Positions 1 to 8,884 of a DNA stretch of 24,768 bases are shown here, piece after piece. The stretch's first letter is position 1. Each line of letters opens with the position of its first letter. This stretch comes from Gnetum montanum. Lineage: Eukaryota > Streptophyta > Gnetopsida > Gnetales > Gnetaceae. The stretch covers positions 433,802 through 458,569 of the forward strand of contig MNCI01014292.1 of assembly GCA_015680685.1 (NCBI GenBank), given 5' to 3'. The notes under the pieces were generated by a model. That model had not been told where the DNA came from and did not search any database. It was given only the letters and a program-made list of their open reading frames with translations. The translations under genes were made by a program, and so were the position numbers.

Positions 1-253
1 AATGAAGAAGGATGGACCAAGAGGGAATGATTAGGGTGTGACATCAAGGGGACTTGTGGATTCTCTTTGGTGACATCTGTGGGAGTTATCATGCAATATG
101 GTTGTACTAAGATCCTTGTAGATCTAATGAAAAATGGGATTAAGAGTAATCAAAAGGGCACTAAAAATTTAAAAGCTATTCTAGGGGGTCCCACTGGAAA
201 GACATGCACCCATGCTTGAAGGTTGGCGGCTTCTCTGGATTCAGTAAAGTGAT

Positions 254-287
254 GAAAAGAAAAAAAAGAAAAGAAGAAAAAAGAAGT
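254..287 (+). other. Conserved internal homopurine tract
   Basis: This is an uninterrupted A/G run of about 34 bases. Copy B has an equivalent run at 7522-7556 in the same alignment position. It is too far from an LTR to be the normal 3' polypurine tract. It could be a central polypurine tract, a structural element, or simple low complexity. Confidence 0.4.
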
Positions 288-1059
288 GCCATAAAACAAA
301 AATCACTCCTCCCTTGCACTAAACGCCAAGTGATCATACGCCTTGTTGTCATGGTACTCTCATAGTTGTTCACCATGGGATGAAACAATGCGATGTCACT
401 GTTTAGAGGAATGGACTTGGTCTTGATCTTGGAATGACGGGTTAATGACACGTTAATCATGCTTTACACGCAGGATTCATTGTGCCCTGCGATAATTACC
501 TCATGTCCTGATCTCTATGATCCCTTTCCCTACTTTGTCTCATCTCCCTGTTCATGTAATTGTAGCTCGTGTCCCGTGTAACATAAAATTTTCATCTCAT
601 TCCTGTGATATTTATATGTGTGTGTTTTGTGGAGTTAGTGCAAATTACATTTAACCCTTTTAGTGCCCATGGACACTTTAAGTGTTATTACACAAGGGCA
701 TAATAGGTTGAAACCTGCTTTGGGGAGGATCCACTTGTGTAATTTTGTTGTAATCTTCATTAATTCTCTAGCTAGAACACACAATTTCTTACCCTCAGCT
801 TAGTTTTTCATAATTTTTTTTCCTATTTATTAATCCTCAAAACTTTAACGTTTCAATGTACCATTATATTCCCTTTTCTTCATAACCACCAAATTTTTAA
901 TTGTTAAATTCACACCAATATCATTCAAAGTGCCTCTCGAATTCATGTAATTACCCTTGAATATATTACTCCTTGCTAATGTCCTCCCTTTACACATTAA
1001 TTTCAAGAAAAATTATTCAAACTTCGATCTTTTTCAGGTGTCTCACCTTAGTTGGGACG

Positions 1060-1149
1060 AGATATCGCGTACGCAATATCGTGTCCCACGTGATATCTCG
1101 TACGCGATGTACCGTACACGATATCGCGTCCTATTTTCCTATAAATAGG
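1060..1149 (+). promoter_or_regulatory. LTR-like palindromic repeats and TATA box inside the spacer
   Basis: Three partial copies of a palindromic word close to GATATCGCGTACGCGATATC run up to TATAAATAGG at 1140-1149. The same layout, three related palindromic units then TATAAATAAG, occurs in the U3 of the LTR at 4571 (units about 4600-4690, TATA at 4701). No LTR ends were found here. It is either an internal promoter for the downstream ORF or a remnant of another LTR. Confidence 0.45.
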
Positions 1150-1582
1150 AACCCCTGCCGCAACACTTAGCTTCATTTGGCCATTTACGTGGTGGGAAGT
1201 TTTCGAATTTTTTCTCTACGACTTGCGATTGTGTGACCCTTATTTTTCACCTATATCTCGTGCGTTGGTACTCTGATTCTAATTCCGTTTGAACCTGCTT
1301 GAACCTGGAGTGTTCAATTTAGTTGTGGGGGAGAGACACTTGACGAAAAGTGCCTAAGTTTTTTTTGAAATTTCTTATCACCCAAAGGACATCAATTAGG
1401 GTAATTAATACTAACACTTAGACAAATTGTGCCAAAAATCATATAACCTAAAGTATACTAGGAGATTAAAACAAAAATCCATCTAAGTTATAGGACCCAT
1501 CATTATAATTTTCGGGCACGATCACACAATAACATAAGATCTTTATTTAAGGCAAGTAGTAAGGTATAACTTGATTTCCTAA

Positions 1583-1616
1583 ACAACCTTACTAACGTTG
1601 GCCCGTGTGATTGCAG
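1583..1616 (+). promoter_or_regulatory. Putative 3' splice site just before the second ORF
   Basis: CCTTACTAAC, a good plant branch-point match, is followed by a T/G-rich stretch and GTGATTGCAG immediately before the ATG at 1617. Copy B keeps the arrangement (ACCTTACTAA, then GTGATTATAG before the ATG at 8275). The donor is not identified. Splicing would let a long genomic RNA express an ORF that is not first. Confidence 0.5.
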
Positions 1617-4400
1617 ATGACCCCGAAACGTTCACAGTAGAAGAGTCCTACCCAGGGTGGAGCGAAATAACCTAGGAGAGGCAGAAGGCAAGGCCTTGTC
1701 GGACAACATAATGAACAGGAGGTACACTCATATAGTATCCATCAAGAAGGACCTCCTACCAGATGATTCGGGTAGGTGGACGGAGGAGCTGCTGCACCTG
1801 AACTGGGATAACAACTCACGTTGCCCCCAAAATGTGTTCAGGCCATCCACACAAAGTCCACAATTGCTTCGGTGATTGTAGAACTCAACTTCGAATCTTT
1901 CATAGAGTTTGCTCCTCAGGCTATTAGGGATCACCTCAAAGGGTCTCCCTTATGGCCTGTCCTCTCTGAAAAAGGTGCCTGGTACTTAGGAGAAATGTAC
2001 CTATTTTGGCACAATAAGGAGCAAGGCACCACAGTTAACATTGGTGGTGTGATAGTAGATTTTTCTGCATAGGCGATTTCAGAGGTGTTATACCTTCCGA
2101 ATTCAAGCCCCCATGTTGCTCGGTTATCCACCCAATTAGACGCTGATGTGCGAAAGGACTGGCTAGAGAAGGCTTATTGCAGAGATAAAACTTTTGGTGA
2201 GTTGACAATGGAAGAGAGAGTTTATTTCAAAATTGGAACCTATCATCTCTTCCCCACGAAAGGTTTGAAAAGAATATCAATGTACACGGCAAGAGGATGT
2301 GCAGTGTTGATGGGAAAGGTTAACGCTAACCTTCCCCATCTATATTTAACAGAGATCCTAAGGTGATTCGAAGAACGGAAGTCAGGGAAAATGGCACTCC
2401 CTTTTCCCTGCCTTATCAGAAAACTATGCCAACGGGCTGGTATTTGGGGATATACAAATGACGTCCTTCGAAAAGCCCAAAATGCTTCTTACGCTGAATT
2501 ATTAAAGGCACCAGCTCCAAGAAAGAGCATTGGCGAAGATCTGGGACCAGATGAAGAAGATGAAGAAGAAATGGTTGGATCCCCTACAACTCAACTTGCA
2601 GGACCCAGTCAACCTCCAGCCACAGGTCCCAGCCAACAACAACAAGTAGGACCTAGCACAAGCCAGGATCAGCCGCCGCCGCAAGACTACAGATCATCGA
2701 TGAGCCATCTGAGGGCCATCGCCGAGATGATTAGTTGGGGAAGTCGTGATGACGCCAATCTCTTCCATGTCATCGATGACGCCAGCCAACCTACGATTTC
2801 AGTAGATCGTACACGGGGTGAGTTGTCAATGCAAACAGGAGGAGGGGAAAGTAGATGGTCACAATAGATCTCTGGACATGCGGCATCTTTTCAAGTGCAA
2901 TTAGAGACTGGTGAAGGGGCCACTGTGGTGGTCATGCAACACCAGGATGCCACGGGAGCAGTTGAAGTGGTCGCTAATCACATCAAAGAGTCTTTCAATG
3001 TACTTGTTGTGCCACCGGCAGATCTTTCAGGAGCACAGGATGCTGAAACTATTACCGGAACCTCAATGACTCCTGCGAAAGATGATGATGTATTGGATAG
3101 ATTGCTTCAAACAGGATAAGTTTTGACGTCCTTGTTTGACATCCCACAGGATGTAACGGTAATTCATTCAGACCTCATTTCCACAAAGGGGAAGCTGGTC
3201 CTATCTAAAGTAAGGGTAGAGCATGCTGAAGCTAAAGTGCAGAAATTACAAGAGCAGCTCGTAGCCTTGCAAGCAGCACAACAGGATCCTTTGTGATTGG
3301 TTCTCCCAGACCAGCTAGACAATTTTAAAACTGAGCAACTAACAAAAATAATTGCAGAAAATAAGAAGGTGGCAGAAGAAAAGGAGACAGCCACTTGGGA
3401 TGCCTCTGTAGTAAAGGCACAAACTCATGTGCATCTTAAGGCACTCAAGGCCTTGCAAGAAGAGAATAAGTAGTTGGTTGCAGAAAATCTTCGGTTGGCT
3501 TCTATGGAGAAACAAAAGAATGTTCTTGATGAACACTTTCATCAGTTGTGATAATTCATTCGGGTCAACCGAGATGTAAACCTTTTAGCCAGAGAAAATC
3601 GAACCCTCTCAATGGAGGAGGTACGCGCTATTCGACAGAAATTAGCCATCGAGATTAGTGCGTGGAAGAATGAGGCTAAATGACATAAGAAGCTGAACGA
3701 GCACTTCCGTGATTAGGTGGGGATGTATATACAAATCCTAGAGAAGGAGATCCATATGGCCAAAGCTCAAATCAATAACATCAGTGCTCAGCACACTAAT
3801 TGGGGGGCCATATTGGACACTTATGCCTACGCCCACCAAGCAGAAATTAAGAACTGGGACCTGCAGATCTAGGATTTAACTGAATACATGGAATTGGCAA
3901 ACCTTCAATATGCCAACTTGGCCATGTTAATAGCAGGGTGCCCGAGGTTAGAGCTCAAGTAGCAGGTAGCTTCCACCCACATCAAATATGAAGCAGAATT
4001 TACAGAGCAAAAGAAGTTGGTTGAAAAATTAGATGTCACAAATTCTGAACTCGCGGTGGTAAAAGAAAGCTACCAAGGACAGAAAGATGTGGCAACCAAC
4101 TTGGCTTGATGGCTAACAGAATGTCATGAATACAAAGACAGAGCCAGAGCCTACAAAGAGGAACGACGGGTGTTCGCAGCATGGTATGTTAAAGCTAATC
4201 AGATGTTCCCGCAACTACCCTATTCATGGGAAGTGCTGACTCCATCAAACATTGGAGCATCAGCATGGACGGTACAAGACCCTCGGATTGAAGAGGAGAA
4301 GCTCCAGGCTATTTTTCAGCGTCATCAATCTTCAAAGCTCGAAGCATGTGACAAAGGAAAAGAACCCATGGAGGTGCCACCGCCACCAGGAACTACATGA
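1617..4400 (+). pseudogene. Second ORF of copy A: plant-transposon-like domain plus coiled coil, nonsense-riddled
   Basis: One reading frame runs about 927 codons from the ATG after the splice-acceptor-like site to TGA at 4398. Residues about 73-275 resemble the putative plant transposon protein domain found beside retroelement genes; visible pieces are VNIGGVIVDFSA (about 140-151) and ALPFPCLIRKLCQRAG (about 260-275). An acidic run, DEEDEEE (about 312), and Pro/Gln/Ser-rich GPSQ repeats (about 330-358) follow. From about 530 to 850 it is rich in Glu, Lys, Gln and Leu, as in a long coiled coil. The tail with TPSNIG (about 876) is shared with copy B. Thirteen in-frame stops fall between 2070 and 4109 with no frameshift; five more lie before 1812, where the frame is less certain. 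There are no membrane segments or polymerase motifs. Its function is unknown; a structural or accessory role is a guess. Confidence 0.7.
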
Positions 4401-4558
4401 GTTCCACATTTTTGTAGTGTAGTATTTTTTCTCTGTGTTGTGTTTTCCCACACTGCGACATTAGTCCATTTCTTTTTCTAGTTAATAATCCCATACCTAT
4501 CCACTGTGTAATCACTGAAGCTTTTTCTCCTTGTAACTCGAGGACGAGTTTTTATTCA
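4401..4558 (+). other. 3' untranslated region of copy A
   Basis: This T-rich non-coding stretch lies between the second ORF and the polypurine tract. The second half (about 4480-4558) aligns closely with 8795-8872 of copy B, including a GAGGAC-AGTTTTTA block shared by both. Nothing coding is seen. Confidence 0.6.
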
Positions 4559-4570
4559 GTCGTGGGGGTA
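4559..4570 (+). other. Polypurine tract of copy A
   Basis: GTCGTGGGGGTA lies directly before the TG that starts the LTR at 4571. The identical 12 bases precede the LTR of copy B at 8873-8884. This position is where plus-strand DNA synthesis is primed in LTR retrotransposons. Two identical copies support both LTR starts. Confidence 0.8.
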
Positions 4571-4599
4571 TGATGAGATGCGGTTCGCACAGGCTGCAA

Positions 4600-4708
4600 T
4601 ATCATGTACGCGATATCGCATCCCCCACGATATCGCATATGCGATATTGCATCTTCCCCTATGATATCGCGTACACGATATCCCAGTCCGCCGTCATGTC
4701 TATAAATA
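4600..4708 (+). promoter_or_regulatory. U3 promoter of LTR A: palindromic repeats and TATA box
   Basis: Three imperfect palindromic units with cores such as ACGATATCGCATATGCGATA lead into TATAAATA at 4701. The units contain CG dinucleotides, which are otherwise scarce in this decayed DNA. The position just upstream of the TATA box suggests a repeated factor-binding site; that is inferred. Confidence 0.6.
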
Positions 4709-5109
4709 AGAGGTGGCTCTCCCTTGTTCGGGATCCTAGTTTAGAAGTAGTGAAGCTCTAGCAGTTTGATCCCTCCAGAGTTAGATTTTTTCCCGTGTCT
4801 GCCCGTTGTGTGGTGAATGTAATTGTACGGTGTCTTTATTCGAGTGTGCCATACTTGGACATGCACATGACCGGCAATAAAGATTGAGATTACTTCATCA
4901 TTGCAACATTCACTTAGTTTATCTAATTGTTATTTATTTAATGTTATTTATTACTTTCGTAGCGCGGTATGAGTACGACTTGGCTATGAGCGCCCATGGG
5001 TGTGTACGACTAGTTAAGGAATCGGTTACTCATTACGATTAGTTTCTCACCCTTAAACTCCTAGAAGCGGAACAAGTACGACTTGATTACGAGCATTTAA
5101 GTATGATTA

Positions 5110-5240
5110 CTTGGTAGCCTAGTGGTGTAGCTAGGGGGATCTATGCTTGGTAACCCAGTGGCGTATTTGGGGTCTACTCTTGGTAATCCCAGTGGCATAC
5201 CTAGGCCTATGCTTGGTAGTTCTAGTGGCAATCGTGCATG
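5110..5240 (+). repeat. Short tandem repeat inside LTR A (four units of about 33-36 bp)
   Basis: Four units start CTTGGTA at 5110, 5146, 5179 and 5212, with the consensus CTTGGTAACCCAGTGGCGTA followed by a CTAGG-like end. LTR B has two such units near 9385 and 9417; LTR C has two degenerate ones near 14085 and 14110. Unit number therefore varies between family members. Confidence 0.75.
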
Positions 5241-5574
5241 AAGTCCAAGATGTGTACGGTTGATGAAGGAATCGGTTGCTCGTCGCACTTAGGCTAGATT
5301 AGATTTTCTTACCCTTTTCCTCTTAGCTTAGCTTAGTTAATATTCTTTTTCATTGCCTTTAGGAGTAGCGTAGATTAGGAAACACATCATACACCTCATC
5401 TAGAATAAACCATACATGACATATGCAAAACTAGTCTAGGTGGGAAGACAGCGAACTGCGACCTAAGGCTAACTATCTAGGTGCCACAACTAGTCCATCT
5501 ACGGAGTTCGACTGGATCACGCGTGCGACACTCGTTTCGTATGGTTGAGTGTAGGGGTACCTCACCACTCATCA

Positions 5575-6916
5575 CCAGGCCATGGGTTCTCCAAGGAAAG
5601 GCTAATATACCATATCATAGATGGGCTTCGTAATGAAACAAGGGAGACCCTAGGGATGTACACCCAAGGTCAACTATATGAGCTATGAACCCATCAATTC
5701 CAAGAGCTTATCAAGCGGATAGCAAAAGAAGAAGGAGAAATAGCCAAATGGGAGAATGTTGAAAATTTTTAACAAGACCAAAATCTTAACTTAACAAGGG
5801 TCCATGATTATGAAGAGGAGAAATAAACTCACTTCAAGGAGGTGGAATCATCTTTGCCAATCCTACAATCACTAGATGAAATTGGGGCAAAGATTAATAA
5901 GATGATAGACTGGGTACATGAAAGATGTGGAGAATCTGCCAACATTGTTAGAGGACGAACTATGCCAAATTGAGAAATAGGACAGGACACCGAAACAAAG
6001 GATAGAAGAGAATAAGGATAAGAACTCAACTGCCAATCATACATATCAATGTAATATTTACTTGTATGATCACCCCAAAGGTCAATGTCCAATCTTGTCA
6101 CACTTACATGAGCATTGAAGAGGAATGTTACATCCAAAGTTCATACAAAAATACTGTGTCCAACCACAGTGGCAAAAACCTCAATCGTGGGCGAGGGCAC
6201 TGCCAACTGGACTATACCCTTCGTATGTCCCAGTACCAAATGGTTATTATGTTCAACACCCTATTTCTCCAACAAGATCAGCATCCTCTACCTCACCTCA
6301 TTGTTATCCTTCTCCCGAGTACTATCCACCCATGTCCTCTCCAACAAGATCACCACCTCATGTGCCTTACACTTCTCCTCAACCTCAATATTCTCATGCT
6401 TCACCCCCTTCTACATCACCGCCAGCTATGCCAAAAGATTTTGCACCACAACACCAACCTACAAACGTTACTTGTGCTGCTACTATCAACAGCAGTGGAG
6501 GTCCTTCACAACGTTGAAGGTATCCCTTCTTTAGACGTGACCATCGAAAGGGACACCACAATTCAGAAACCACTACATCTACCAACTTAGCACAAATCCA
6601 ACACTATGGTGCATCTTCCTCTTCGAACCCAATGCCTCATGTTACCTTATGAAGGCCACCACTCAATACTTCAAGAACCATGGGGCCCAATGAATATTGC
6701 CACATGGGGAGACATGTTGATCCTTGCATACCATCTTACGGTCGCAAGTACCAGAGTGGGTCAACTCCTTATAATTTAGCCACATCTTATAACTTGCCCT
6801 ACTATGTCAACTTTAATCAAGTGTGTGAACCCCAATGGGGTAAGTATGACCAGGTCCCAATATTTTCAACATGCAAGGATGGCCACCTTCCATTTATTAA
6901 TTCTAGCCATGCTTAG
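5575..6916 (+). pseudogene. gag: gag fragment (C-terminal half), copy B
   Basis: This is the nucleocapsid-side half of a Ty3/gypsy gag polyprotein, which packages element RNA in cytoplasmic virus-like particles. It begins mid-domain: the translation around YHIIDGLRNETRETL aligns with copy C gag near 15880 (HIIDWLQEKTRRTL). A zinc-knuckle-like motif spans 6050-6088 (C-x2-Y-x3-H-x4-C), with the second cysteine changed to tyrosine. A Pro/Ser/Tyr-rich tail follows (about 6125-6517), a usual gag C-terminus, then a weakly conserved part to TAG at 6914. Several stops and at least one frame change break it. The frame starting near 6125 is preferred over two overlapping open frames because it gives the proline-rich tail. 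Confidence 0.7.
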
Positions 6917-7272
6917 CCATTTAGTTATGGGGGGCATCCTCCATTCTAACAACATAGAATTAATATTTTTTTTAGTTTCTTTAATTTTTTAACTTTTTGT
7001 TTTCCAATTTTTCACCCTTTTAATTTATTGTTTTATCTTTTTTTTTTCTTTTTATCTTTTTATAAGTAATCTCATCCATGAATAAAACACTCATGTGGCT
7101 CGTTGGTTGAGGTGTTATTCTATGCTATCGAGTCTCGAGTGAGCAATTATTTGGATAGTGAGCCCATTACACCCACTCATCCATTCTACAAATAAGAGGT
7201 TCTATTTTGGGCTACAGTGATATTCTTGACATTCTTAAAACTTAAAATTAATTTTATGTTCATTGTACCTAG
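6917..7272. other. AT-rich non-coding stretch between gag and spacer of copy B
   Basis: T-rich runs at 6960-7065 are followed by low-complexity DNA with no usable ORF. Protease and reverse transcriptase would normally begin here in an autonomous element; neither is present. The homology to the start of the window begins at 7273. Confidence 0.6.
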
Positions 7273-8274
7273 AATGAAGAAGGATGGACCAAGAGGGAAT
7301 GATTAGGGTGTGACATCAAGGGGATTTGCAGATTCTCTTTGGTGACGTCTGTGAGAGTCATCATGAAACCTGGTTGTACTAAGATCCTTATAGATCTAAT
7401 GAAAAATGGGAGTAAGAGTAATCAAAAGGGCACTCAAAAATCCAATGTTGTTCTAGGGGGTCCCACTAGAAAGACATGCACCCATGCCTGATGGTTGACA
7501 GCTTTCCTAGATTCAATATTCAAAAAGAAAAAAAAAGAGAAAAAGAAAAGAAGGAAGTGTCACACAACAAAAATCACTCCTCCCTTGAATAAAACACCAA
7601 GTTATCATATGCCTTATTGTTATGGTACTCATAGTTGCTCATCATGGGATGAAACAATGTGATATCACTTCTTAGAGGAATGGACTAGCTCCTGATCTTA
7701 GAATGATAGGTTAATGGCACCTTAATCATGCTTTACATGCATGATTCATTGTGCCCTAAGTCAGTTACCTCATGTTCCAATCTCTGCAATCCCTTCTTCT
7801 ATTCATTCCATCTCGTTGTTCATGTATTTGTGACTCGTGTCTCATATAGCATTGAATTCATACCTCATCATGGTGGTATCTACATGTGTGTGTTTGTTGC
7901 ATCAATATAGATTACATTTAACCCTTCTAGTGCCTACAGACATCTTAAGGTGTGGTTACGTAAGGGCATATAGGTTGGAACCTGCTTTGGGAAGGACCCA
8001 CTTGCATGACTTTTGTAATTTGTACTTGTTGCACACCACCACATCATCTTATACCCTCCTAGTATTTCATTGCCAAATCTATTCTTTCCTTTGTCATCAT
8101 TTTATCAAACGTTCCTCAAAACTAGGTTTGACATTAAACTTTTAGGGAAACTTTCTAACTCTAAAATCACATTAATTAAAGAATTCAGCATTTATTAAAG
8201 GCAATGAGTAAGGTATGAAATCATTGAAATTTTTTCAATAACCTTACTAAAAATTGATCTTTGTGTGATTATAG
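7273..8274 (+). other. Spacer of copy B, homologous to 1-1616
   Basis: The first 840 bases match window bases 1-830 almost collinearly, including a homopurine run at 7522-7556. Copy B then lacks about 680 bases present in copy A, including the LTR-like palindromes and TATA box. It rejoins at about 8190 and ends in GTGATTATAG just before an ATG. No gene is seen. Confidence 0.7.
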
Positions 8275-8710
8275 ATGGCCCCTAAAAGAAGACAATAAGG
8301 AGGACCTTCTCAAGGTGCAGCCGAATGACCTGGGGGAGGCAGAGGCCAAGGACCTCATGTAGAAGATGTAGAGCAAAAGGAAATCATTCAACATCCATCA
8401 TGAAACTCCTATTACTACATAATCTATCCAAGAAAAGGGAGGAGAGGTCAGGGCCTGAGCCTATGAAAAGGAATGATGGCTATTTGTGGCATGGAATGTC
8501 GAGGCCAATCAAGTGTTCCCGCAGCTACAGCGTCCATGAAAAGTGCCAACTCCATCAAACATTGGAACATTAGCATGGACGGCTCATAATCCTCAAATAG
8601 AAGAGGAGAAACATTAGGTGCTTCTTCAATGGTATCAATCTTAGAAGCCTGATGCATAGGACAAAGGAAAGGCACCCATGGAGGAGCCACTACCACTGGG
8701 AACCCCATGT
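8275..8710 (+). pseudogene. Second ORF of copy B, large internal deletion
   Basis: The first codons read MAPKRRQ, then a stop, like the start of the copy A ORF at 1617. After about 120 bases the sequence jumps to the C-terminal end. From about 8445 it aligns with 4137-4400, for example VPTPSNIGTLAWT against VLTPSNIGASAWT and the shared IEEEK and DKGK words. Roughly 2.3 kb is missing: the plant-transposon-like domain and nearly all of the coiled coil. In-frame TGA and TAG codons and a frame offset between the two ends show it is dead. The terminal stop of copy A aligns with TGT here. Confidence 0.7.
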
Positions 8711-8872
8711 GTTCCACAAGTTTTGTCTTTTGTGTATGTGTCCAAATTTTGTTTAATTCTCCATTTTGGCATGAATAAATTTCTAGTCAATCAATAATCC
8801 CATACCTATCCACTGTGTATTCAATTGAGCTTGTTCCTCACTTTCTTTGATTTGAGGACAAGTTTTTACTCA

Positions 8873-8884
8873 GTCGTGGGGGTA
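8873..8884 (+). other. Polypurine tract of copy B
   Basis: GTCGTGGGGGTA sits directly before the LTR and is identical to 4559-4570. Confidence 0.8.

Larger units (their letters stand above)
1..1616 (+). other. Non-coding spacer/leader of copy A upstream of the second ORF
   Basis: No credible coding frame is present. The first 830 bases align with the spacer of copy B at 7273-8110, and the last 90 bases align again with 8190-8274. Copy A carries about 680 extra bases (roughly 845-1520) missing from copy B. They include CpG-rich palindromic repeats and a TATA box resembling an LTR promoter. The segment ends in a splice-acceptor-like sequence just before the ATG at 1617, so much of it may act as an intron or untranslated leader. 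That role is inferred. Confidence 0.6.
1..5574 (+). mobile_element. Pol-less Ty3/gypsy-type LTR retrotransposon, copy A (3' part)
   Basis: This stretch holds, in order, a non-coding spacer, a long second ORF, a polypurine tract and a 3' LTR. Its 5' LTR and anything before the spacer lie left of the window. The assignment rests on homology to copy B: 1-830 matches 7273-8110, 1530-1710 matches 8190-8360, and 4137-5574 matches 8445-9774, all in the same order and orientation. No protease, reverse transcriptase or integrase is seen. In copy B gag is followed directly by this spacer, so the family looks non-autonomous and would need enzymes from another element. Whether copy A once had gag cannot be seen. 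Confidence 0.75.
4571..5574 (+). repeat. LTR A, 1004 bp
   Basis: It starts TGATGAG and ends CTCATCA, a perfect terminal inverted repeat, right after the polypurine tract. U3 holds three CpG-rich palindromic units (about 4600-4690), TATAAATA (4701-4708) and, about 175 bases on, AATAAA (4876-4881). It matches LTR B at 8885 from the TATA box to the end, but U3 upstream of the TATA differs in sequence. It is 114 bp longer, partly through duplication around a GTGTACG...GAATCGGTT block (about 5010 and 5250) and extra short tandem units (5110-5240). No primer-binding site follows it, so it acts as a 3' LTR. Confidence 0.85.

Noticed and set aside
1657-1875. Overlapping + frame of 72 codons at the start of the second ORF
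   Set aside because: Copy B supports the other frame at the N-terminus (MAPKRRQ then Gly/Pro/Gln-rich), and the 1657 frame has no counterpart there. A local frame change cannot be fully excluded.
6066-6590. Three overlapping + frames across the gag tail (6066, 6115 and 6125)
   Set aside because: Only the 6125 frame gives the Pro/Ser/Tyr-rich tail expected of gag and links to the zinc-knuckle region; the other two are shadows of the same repetitive composition.
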